Below are positions 1 through 5,462 of a stretch of DNA of 18,636 nucleotides, piece after piece; the stretch's first letter is position 1; each line of letters begins with the position of its first letter. A model generated the notes under the pieces. The model saw only the letters and a program-made list of their open reading frames with translations, was not told the DNA's origin and did no database searches. The translations under genes and the position numbers were made by a program. This stretch comes from JAUNST01 sp964452285. GTDB taxonomy: Bacteria; Patescibacteriota; Microgenomatia; UBA1400; PJMF01. The stretch lies in the NCBI GenBank assembly GCA_964452285.1, contig CAYVKW010000021.1:1-18636 (forward strand), written 5' to 3'.

Positions 1-75
1 AGGTTTGTAAATGGAAAAAATAGAAAGGAGAAGAAAAGAAGAGAAGAAAGAAGAGAGGAGAGGAAAAACGAAAAA
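1..75 (+). repeat. Purine-rich (GA) low-complexity tract
   Basis: The plus strand is almost entirely A and G here, with many GAAGA, GAGAGG and AAGAAG words. An ATG at 11 opens a 26-codon frame that reads mostly Lys, Glu and Arg. Its composition follows directly from the purine tract, so I do not call it a gene. Confidence 0.6.
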
Positions 76-269
76 CTGGCATGTAATTTGAAAATAAAAA
101 GTGTTTTTATCAACAAAAGTGTCGAGATGATTTTTGTAATAACTATGGTTAAAGTTGTTGAGAAAATTGAAGAAATTATAAAGTAAAACTTAAATAACCA
201 AATTGTTGAAGCAAAATCGATATTCAGCTTACTCTCGCCAATCTCATTCCCTTTTTCACTTAAAAATCG

Positions 270-306
<37 letters not shown>

Positions 307-473
307 AACAATTTTGCTGGTTTGTCAAGAGATTTTGCTGATTTAATTGCATTTTTTCTCCTATTCTCTTATTACTAACATCAATTTATACCACTCCCTA
401 AATTATACTTCATTATTTTAGCATAAAAATCAAGAAATTTGCAGGTTTTTGCTGTCATACTTATCTAAAACAA

Positions 474-512
474 AAAAACTCGCAAGATGTAGCTGAGAAT
501 TTGCAAGTTTTT
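474..512. terminator. Hairpin with A and T flanks, possible bidirectional terminator
   Basis: AAAAACTCGCAA (474-485) and TTGCAAGTTTTT (501-512) pair over 11 of 12 positions around a 15-base loop. The arms end in an A-run on the left and a T-run on the right, the arrangement of a bidirectional intrinsic terminator. The GC content of the stem is low. No gene is visible within several hundred bases on the left, so what it would terminate is unknown. A partial copy of the right arm (TTGCAGGTTTTT) lies at 439-450. Confidence 0.4.
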
Positions 513-592
513 ATTATTATGCTTACTTAACTTTGTTCTAAAACAGTATTTGAACTTATTCATCATCTTAATTATCAATACAGACAGTCAAA

Positions 593-626
593 TTTGAGAA
601 AAAATTTCGCTGACTAGATCATTTTA
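593..626 (+). repeat. 34-base repeat element, copy A
   Basis: This 34-base stretch matches 18561-18594 at 32 of 34 positions. The shared core includes CTAGATCATTTTA. Weaker similarity continues about six bases to the left. Copy B begins on the last bases of the glutamate dehydrogenase gene. The element could be a dispersed intergenic repeat or a relic of a duplicated gene end. Confidence 0.7.
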
Positions 627-830
627 GCTACATCGCTCACTCTTTTTTACCCCTCTCTATTCTTACTCCTTCATATTTTTAATGTCATTTTTTTTCTTAG
701 CGAGTATGTCATTTTTATCACTAAAATCACCATTTACCTTTTTCTATGATTTTTGCCCCTATTTTTACCCTATTTTTCCTATGAATTAATCTGCCCCGTC
801 TGATAACAAAAATTACACCCCATTTTTACC

Positions 831-866
831 CTGATTTTTCACCCTATTTTCCAGTCTATTTTTGTC
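831..866 (+). repeat. 36-bp exact direct repeat, copy 1
   Basis: This copy is identical over 36 bases to 893-928, and its centre reads CACCCTATTTTCCAGTC. The two copies are 62 bp apart start to start, with a 26-bp unrelated spacer. They carry most of T-tract clusters two and three, so a local duplication probably made one cluster from the other. Confidence 0.9.
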
Positions 867-892
867 GCATCAACAATAATCCGCTTGATAAA

Positions 893-928
893 CTGATTTT
901 TCACCCTATTTTCCAGTCTATTTTTGTC
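893..928 (+). repeat. 36-bp exact direct repeat, copy 2
   Basis: This is the second copy of the 36-base repeat at 831-866. The sequence after it diverges at once, and no third copy lies at the expected distance on either side. Confidence 0.9.
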
Positions 929-987
929 CCCATTTTTCATGTCGTTTTTAAAATTAAAATTTGACATACTTCCTCCACAAAAAACAA

Positions 988-1062
988 TCTGTTTCTCTCT
1001 TCCTGTTTATCTCTTCCTGTTTCTCTCTTCCTGTTTCTCTCTCCCTGTTTATCTCTCCTGTT
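988..1062 (+). repeat. 14-bp tandem repeat, about 5.4 copies
   Basis: Units of 14 bp with consensus CCTGTTTCTCTCTT start at 988, 1002, 1016 and 1030. A 13-bp unit starts at 1044 and a 6-bp partial unit at 1057. Two units have A instead of C after GTTT. The array is pure pyrimidine apart from the G and the occasional A. It lies about 120 bp upstream of ispG. Confidence 0.9.
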
Positions 1063-1180
1063 CCACAAAAAAATTTCTTTCACCTTTTCGCTCTTTTCAT
1101 CTTGCCATTCTTCATTATCATCTTTTACCTCCTCATCAAACTCTTGCGTGTTTTTATCTCTTTTTCCCGACTAACTTTTC

Positions 1181-2230
1181 ATGAACAGAAAACTTACCAA
1201 AAAAGTGCGCGTCGGCGACCTGGCTGTTGGCGGCGATGCTCCTATCTCCGTCCAATCTATGGTCAAAGCCGACGCCCATGACATCGACGCTTGCGTCGCC
1301 CAAATTATTGAATTAGAAAACGTCGGCTGCGATCTCGTCCGCATCGGTTTCCTCGATTTGGAAAGCGTGCGTAACATCGCCGCCATCAAAAAACGTATTC
1401 ACATCCCGCTGGTTGCCGATATTCATTTTGATTATCATTTCGCCTTGGAGGCACTTGACCAGGGTATTGACAAACTTCGTCTCAACCCTGGTAACATCGG
1501 TGGAGTAGAGAACGTCAAAAAAATTGTTGCTAAAGCTAAAGAAAGACATGTTCCTATTCGTATTGGCGTCAATGCTGGCAGTTTACAAAAAGATTTACTG
1601 AAAAAATCTGGCGGCCATCCCACTGCCGCCGCCATGGTTGAAAGCGCCGCTTCCCACATTAAAATTCTAGAAGATTTAGATTTTGACCAAATTGTCGTTT
1701 CCCTCAAAGCCAGTGATGTTGAACTTATGACTCAAGCCTATCGTCTTTTTTCTCAACGTTTTGATTATCCCGTGCATTTAGGCGTCACTGAAGCTGGCGG
1801 TCCTTTAAGTAGCACTGTCAAATCCAGCATCGGCATCGGCAGTCTTTTGCTCGACGGCATCGGCGATACCATTCGGGTCTCTCTCACCGGTGACAATACC
1901 CAAGAAATTAAAATCGGCCGCGAAATCCTTAAACATCTCGGTTTGCGCCCAGAGCCCATTTTAATTTCTTGCCCCACTTGTTCCCGCACTCAGTGGAATC
2001 TCATTCCCACCGCCAGAAAAGTCGAAGCTTATTTACAAACTATCAATAAGCCCCTTAAAGTAGCCGTCATGGGCTGCGCAGTCAATGGTCCTGGCGAAGC
2101 CAGCGAAGCCGATATCGGTATTGCCGGCGGCAACGGTATGGGCATCATTTTCATTCACGGCCAAGTCGTTGCCACCGTTCCCGAAGATAAGCTCTACGAT
2201 GAATTGGTTGTCAGAATTGCACAATTATAA
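1181..2230 (+). CDS. ispG: 4-hydroxy-3-methylbut-2-en-1-yl diphosphate synthase (IspG/GcpE)
   Basis: IspG is the iron-sulfur enzyme of the cytosolic MEP pathway that converts methylerythritol cyclodiphosphate to HMBPP, one step before the isoprenoid building blocks. The 349-aa protein matches the family along its length. The N-terminal TIM barrel carries APISVQSM, LVADIHFDYHFAL, LRLNPGNIG, IRIGVNAGSL and LGVTEAGG. The C-terminal 4Fe-4S domain carries CPTCSR (Cys264 and Cys267), CAVNGPGEA (Cys299 as third cluster ligand, Glu306 as the conserved acid) and GIAGGNG. This is the short bacterial form without the extra domain of plant and chlamydial enzymes. The ATG at 1181 gives the usual N-terminus. 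No Shine-Dalgarno site precedes it, only pyrimidine-rich sequence. It converges with murB. Its product feeds the undecaprenyl carrier lipid handled by the dgkA-uppP pair further on. Confidence 0.97.
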   Translation: MNRKLTKKVRVGDLAVGGDAPISVQSMVKADAHDIDACVAQIIELENVGCDLVRIGFLDLESVRNIAAIKKRIHIPLVADIHFDYHFALEALDQGIDKLRLNPGNIGGVENVKKIVAKAKERHVPIRIGVNAGSLQKDLLKKSGGHPTAAAMVESAASHIKILEDLDFDQIVVSLKASDVELMTQAYRLFSQRFDYPVHLGVTEAGGPLSSTVKSSIGIGSLLLDGIGDTIRVSLTGDNTQEIKIGREILKHLGLRPEPILISCPTCSRTQWNLIPTARKVEAYLQTINKPLKVAVMGCAVNGPGEASEADIGIAGGNGMGIIFIHGQVVATVPEDKLYDELVVRIAQL

Positions 2231-2314
2231 TTGCTTTCCAAGCACAAGAAATGTTTGGCGCTAATTATCCCCGTCTATCAAGCATTTAATCTTATAACAA
2301 AATATTATCAGTCT

Positions 2315-3241
2315 CTAAGTTTGATTGCCAATTATCACCACTTCCGATTTTAATTCCACCTCAAATTTTTCTTTAATCACCTTTTTAATTTCTTGAGTCA
2401 GCACTTTTACATCCGCACTTTTGGCGGCGCCCGCATTAACGATAAAAGCGGCATGCTTTTCACTCACTTGGGCGCCGCCTATCTTTTTCCCTTTCAATCC
2501 TACTTGCTCAATTAGAAAACCCGCTGGTATCGTTTCTCTCGCCGCAAATTGCGGGAAAAGTGCTCTCAATTTTGCCGTATTAATCGGATTTTGCCAAAAA
2601 CAACCCGCGCTCGGTAAATCCAACGGCTGAGTCTCTTTTCTTTTGCGCGTACTTGCCAGCGCTTTTTCAGTTATTAGGTTGCTCTCCGCCAATCCTTCCA
2701 CTTCTTGCAACTGAAAAAGCGCTTCCAAAATTATCACTTCATTTTTTTGAAACCAAGATTGCTCATAAGCAAAATCTAGTTCTTCTTTTGTTTTTGTTCG
2801 TACACCTTGTTCTTGCCAATCATAATAAGTCACTTCCAGCACTGTATCACTCAACAAGGTTTGATCATAATGAGAATTATTCCACAAAGCGCCCCCAATC
2901 GTACCCGGCAAACTTGTAAAACCTTCCCAACCACTTAGATCAGCTCGTACTGTTTCCCAAGCCGCTGCTGCCATTTTTTCTCCGGCCCACGCTTTTATTC
3001 TTCCAGCGCCTAATAACTCAATTGAGTTATTAGGCGCCAATTGTATCACCATCTCCAGCTCTTCGTCCGGCAGCAAGACATTCGTCAGACCGCCCACTAC
3101 AATCGGTTTGACTTTTTTCTTTTCTGCCCACATTAGCGCTTCTTGCAATTCCCATTGATTATGCACCGCAAAAAACGCTTTCGTTCGGCCTCCAATTTTG
3201 AAACTACTTTTTGCCCCCAAATTTACATTTTCTTCCATCAT
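2315..3241 (-). CDS. murB: UDP-N-acetylenolpyruvoylglucosamine reductase (MurB)
   Basis: MurB is the cytosolic FAD enzyme that reduces UDP-GlcNAc-enolpyruvate to UDP-MurNAc for peptidoglycan. The FAD domain shows SSFKIGGRTKAFF, VVGGLTNVLL and LPGTIGGALWNNSH. The substrate domain shows RKRKETQPLDLPSAGCFWQNP, AGFLIEQVGLKGKKIGGAQVSEKHAAFIVN and the terminal VELKSEVVIIG with the conserved Glu. The proton-donor Ser of the usual SAGS motif is Cys214 here. A frame is open back to 3307, but homology begins only at ENVNLG. An ATG at 3250 sits inside a TATAAT box, so I prefer the ATG at 3241, which would be nearly leaderless (308 aa); 3250 (311 aa) remains possible. A perfect 32-bp palindrome lies within the gene. 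It is the last gene of the pth cluster but seems to have its own promoter. Confidence 0.93.
   Translation of the reverse strand: MMEENVNLGAKSSFKIGGRTKAFFAVHNQWELQEALMWAEKKKVKPIVVGGLTNVLLPDEELEMVIQLAPNNSIELLGAGRIKAWAGEKMAAAAWETVRADLSGWEGFTSLPGTIGGALWNNSHYDQTLLSDTVLEVTYYDWQEQGVRTKTKEELDFAYEQSWFQKNEVIILEALFQLQEVEGLAESNLITEKALASTRKRKETQPLDLPSAGCFWQNPINTAKLRALFPQFAARETIPAGFLIEQVGLKGKKIGGAQVSEKHAAFIVNAGAAKSADVKVLTQEIKKVIKEKFEVELKSEVVIIGNQT
3006..3037. repeat. Perfect 32-bp palindrome inside murB
   Basis: GCGCCTAATAACTCAA (3006-3021) is followed with no gap by its exact reverse complement (3022-3037). In MurB it encodes the run from APNNSIELLG, and the protein has normal length there, so it does not read as an insertion. 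Confidence 0.97.
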
Positions 3242-3248
3242 ATCTTTC

Positions 3249-3254
3249 ATTATA
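3249..3254 (-). promoter_or_regulatory. Candidate -10 box for murB
   Basis: TATAAT on the minus strand ends on the ATG at 3250. A start about 7 bases downstream would fall next to the ATG at 3241, as in other near-leaderless genes of this window. The -35 is poor: the closest match, TTGATG, is 20 bp away. Confidence 0.4.
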
Positions 3255-3315
3255 CTTGACAATTTTATTAAAATCATCAAAAAAACATTTTTCCGATCAA
3301 TCCGCAATCATTTCA

Positions 3316-3687
3316 TTAATCAAACAAACTCACCGGCGTTTTCGCTTTCCGTCGTCGTGGTTTTTTCGTCACCACTTCTCGCATCGGTTTTTTTCCCGCC
3401 TCCAGCCATTCTTGTCTTAATTGTTTCACTTTCCACATAAACAATTTCGCTCTACTTTGTGCTTTTGAATCTATCACAAAACGCAAAGCTTCTTCTATTA
3501 ATCCTTCATTGAATCTTTTGCATAAACTCAGATAAATCGTTTTGTTTTTTTCATCACCCAATTCGCGCGCGATTTGCAAAGCTCGCAGTTGTTCTTTTGT
3601 ACTCACTCTCTTATTTACTTCCACTTGAGCAAATCGCGCGCTTATTTCTCCCGCTAGCGCCGAAGCGCCCAGTCTTTCTAAAGCCAT
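3316..3687 (-). CDS. Uncharacterised basic helical protein coupled to pth
   Basis: I do not recognise a named family. The 123-aa product has no signal peptide or membrane segment, so it should be cytosolic. Residues 1-95 look helical, with a central motif around LFMWKVKQLRQEWL. The C-terminal tail (KKPRRRKAK) is strongly basic, which would suit RNA or DNA binding, though that is inference. The ATG at 3687 lies inside the last codons of pth (ATGGCTTTAG, 10-base overlap). A GGAGGAG stretch 8 bases upstream gives a good Shine-Dalgarno site, so translation is probably coupled to pth. A GTG at 3705 in the same frame is less likely. Coupling to peptidyl-tRNA hydrolase hints at a role near translation, but nothing in the sequence proves it. 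Confidence 0.75.
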   Translation of the reverse strand: MALERLGASALAGEISARFAQVEVNKRVSTKEQLRALQIARELGDEKNKTIYLSLCKRFNEGLIEEALRFVIDSKAQSRAKLFMWKVKQLRQEWLEAGKKPMREVVTKKPRRRKAKTPVSLFD

Positions 3688-4214
3688 TTTTCCCACTCCT
3701 CCCACACTAGTGGCGCGATTTCCGTTTTCAGAGTTTGTAGTTCATTTTCATTGTAAGTCATCAAGACATAATCCATTCCTTTGATTTTTCTTTCACCGCC
3801 GCGTCCATCAATTCCGACTCGCGCTTGCGCAAAATCAGCGCTTTTCACTTTCGCCACGATGTCATTAATCCCATTGTGGCCATGCGGCGCTTGTCGACTC
3901 ATTTTATATCGCCCAAATTCCAAATCTAAATCATCGTAGACTACCAATAAATCTTTTTCTGCACTCAAACGATAAAAATTTAATCCTGCCGCTACACTTT
4001 CCCCGCTTAAATTCATAAAGGTTTGCGGCAAAAGCAACATTACCTCTTTATCATGAACTTTTCCTCGACTCACTAGACCTCGAAACTTTTTTTCCATCTT
4101 CCAAGCTGGAAAATCTTGCTTTTGCCGCCACCAATCGACCAAAAGCGCGCCTGTATTATGACGAGTTTTTTCATATTCTTTTCCCGGATTGCCCAAACCT
4201 ACCAAAATTTTCAT
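3678..4214 (-). CDS. pth: Peptidyl-tRNA hydrolase (Pth)
   Basis: Pth frees tRNAs from peptidyl-tRNAs dropped by the ribosome in the cytosol. The 178-aa protein opens with the family signature MKILVGLGNPGKEYEKTRHNTG, in which His19 is the catalytic base. PQTFMNLSGESV, VVYDDLDLEFG (catalytic-site Asp) and HGHNGINDI follow, all in normal order. The length is slightly below the usual 185-195 residues. A GTG at 4223 is in frame, but it would lie upstream of the transcript start predicted from the TTGACA/TAAGAT promoter. I therefore choose the ATG at 4214, which leaves a leader of only about 3 bases. It is the first gene of a minus-strand cluster with the coupled 123-aa gene and murB, divergent from the surface-protein operon. 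Confidence 0.95.
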   Translation of the reverse strand: MKILVGLGNPGKEYEKTRHNTGALLVDWWRQKQDFPAWKMEKKFRGLVSRGKVHDKEVMLLLPQTFMNLSGESVAAGLNFYRLSAEKDLLVVYDDLDLEFGRYKMSRQAPHGHNGINDIVAKVKSADFAQARVGIDGRGGERKIKGMDYVLMTYNENELQTLKTEIAPLVWEEWEKWL

Positions 4215-4223
4215 ATAACCCAC

Positions 4224-4251
4224 ATCTTAGCAACTTTTCCCCACTTGTCAA
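4224..4251 (-). promoter_or_regulatory. Promoter of pth
   Basis: On the minus strand TTGACA (4246-4251) and TAAGAT (4224-4229) are separated by 16 bases. The predicted start lies about 3 bases before the pth ATG. The -35 box overlaps the -35 box of the opposing promoter by five bases. Confidence 0.65.
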
Positions 4252-4273
4252 GAGAAAAAATTTGAGTTAAAAT
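4245..4273 (+). promoter_or_regulatory. Promoter of the surface-protein operon
   Basis: TTGTCA (4245-4250) and TAAAAT (4268-4273) have a 17-base spacer. The predicted transcript start near 4280 leaves a leader of about 5 bases before the ATG at 4285, with no Shine-Dalgarno site. It is back-to-back with the pth promoter and shares its -35 bases. Confidence 0.65.
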
Positions 4274-4284
4274 AGAACCAAGAA

Positions 4285-5460
4285 ATGATCAAATTTTTTC
4301 TCATTAGTCTGGCGTTCCTTTTCACCAGCAGTCGTTTTGTCGCTGCCAATGGCTTACAATCGCGCTTAATTAGCAGTAATACTGTTCATTCTACTGCTGA
4401 GCAAAATCAAGTCACCAATTTCCAAATTGCTCTTCGTTCTCCTTATTCCGCACCCAATGGTAAATTTGAATTTCTCTTTTTCGCCGCTAGCAATGAAGCC
4501 AGTGCTAGCGACGGTCAAGCTGATTATGGCGCCTTTGATTTTGCCCATGCCACCGTCCGCTGTCCGACTGCTAATGACACTTTCAACTTTAGCACCGGTA
4601 CTATTACTCCAGCCAGCATCGCTAATGTCACTTATAACAATGATTATTATCATTTGGTCACTTGCGATTATACTGGCAATGGCAATCAGGGCGACTTTGG
4701 TTTCACCAATAACAATCTTTTTGAAATTAACAATGTCATCAATCCTAAAAACGATCCCGCTCATAATCCGCGCGAATTTCTTTTTGCCCCCATTTGGATT
4801 CGCCAAATTAGTCAGAGTGGAGACATTATTTATCATCAAGCCGAAAACGTCACTTTGAGTCAAAATGTGCAGATTAGCGCCACTGTTGTTGATCAGATTA
4901 CCATTATTTTGAGTGGAGTTGAAGCTGAAGCCACTGCCTGCGGTCAGACTACCACTCGTTCCACCACTGGTTCTTTAGCTGATTTTGGCGTTATTAATGA
5001 TACCGACTTTGTCGATCTTGCTCAAAAATTAACCGTCCTTACCAACCAAGACAACTACGTCGTCACTGTTATTCAAAGTGACCAACTGGGTTTGGAAAAC
5101 GCCGCTGGCGAAGCCGCCACTTGTCTTGATGACGGTACCTTATACGATAATTGTATTAACGATGCTGCAGTGACCGACATGGACGCTTATACCGCTCAAC
5201 CTTGGATCGATCCCACTCAAGGTCACGGCTTCGCCTTCACCATGGAAAACATCACTGGTAACGACGCTCTTTTTTCCTATCAGAATGGTTATCGACACTT
5301 TGCTGACCAAGAAAATCTTGAATCACCAGTCTTAATTATTAGCCAAGCCAACCGTCAGACAGACAGCAATTACCTCTGTTATCGCTTAATCGCCAACGAC
5401 CGTAATCTCACTGGTTATTATCATAATAATTTGACTTATACAGTCACCACTACTTTTTAA
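4285..5460 (+). CDS. Secreted surface protein, first gene of a three-gene operon
   Basis: I do not recognise a named family. The 391-aa protein begins with a Sec signal peptide: a lysine, a hydrophobic run (FFLISLAFLF), and a probable cut after RFVAA near residue 21. The remainder is Asn-, Thr- and Ala-rich and beta-prone, with no other membrane segment, so it should be exported and either released or held by partners. Six cysteines (93, 127, 219, 280, 290, 365) could form three disulfides. The C-terminal strand ends LTGYYHNNLTYTVTTTF, a pattern that resembles the last strand of beta-sandwich surface proteins; that likeness is my inference. Only two bases separate its stop from the next start, so the three genes are almost certainly one transcript. 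No LPxTG sorting motif or lipobox is visible. Confidence 0.85.
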   Translation: MIKFFLISLAFLFTSSRFVAANGLQSRLISSNTVHSTAEQNQVTNFQIALRSPYSAPNGKFEFLFFAASNEASASDGQADYGAFDFAHATVRCPTANDTFNFSTGTITPASIANVTYNNDYYHLVTCDYTGNGNQGDFGFTNNNLFEINNVINPKNDPAHNPREFLFAPIWIRQISQSGDIIYHQAENVTLSQNVQISATVVDQITIILSGVEAEATACGQTTTRSTTGSLADFGVINDTDFVDLAQKLTVLTNQDNYVVTVIQSDQLGLENAAGEAATCLDDGTLYDNCINDAAVTDMDAYTAQPWIDPTQGHGFAFTMENITGNDALFSYQNGYRHFADQENLESPVLIISQANRQTDSNYLCYRLIANDRNLTGYYHNNLTYTVTTTF

Positions 5461-5462
5461 TT

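Larger units (their letters stand above)
739..937 (+). repeat. Three clusters of four T-tracts spaced 11-12 bp
   Basis: T-runs of four to five bases begin at 739, 750, 762 and 773, then at 823, 835, 847 and 859, then at 897, 909, 921 and 933. Spacing inside a cluster is 11-12 bp throughout. The unit is roughly CCCTATTTTTAC. T-tracts repeated near the helical period are the classic signature of intrinsically curved DNA, although 12 bp is a little long for perfect phasing. Confidence 0.8.

Noticed and set aside
11..91. 26-codon frame starting ATGGAAAAA in the purine tract
   Set aside because: Its Lys/Glu/Arg composition is just the GA-rich tract translated; no other evidence of a gene.
831..928. 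CRISPR-like pair of 36-bp repeats with a 26-bp spacer
   Set aside because: Only two copies, low-complexity repeat sequence built from the local T-tract unit, no cas genes and no third repeat at the right distance.
924..1281. Two overlapping open frames rich in Ser, Leu, Phe and Pro upstream of and into ispG
   Set aside because: They translate the pyrimidine tandem repeat and T-tracts in different frames, and one runs into ispG out of frame. No start signal or family likeness.
3251..3307. N-terminal extension of MurB from an earlier start at 3307
   Set aside because: The extra residues have no place in the family, and a TATAAT box overlaps the later ATG at 3250.
4366..4863. Minus-strand and alternative-frame open frames across the surface operon
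   Set aside because: They are shadows of long plus-strand genes with signal peptides and domain structure; no start signals or homology of their own.
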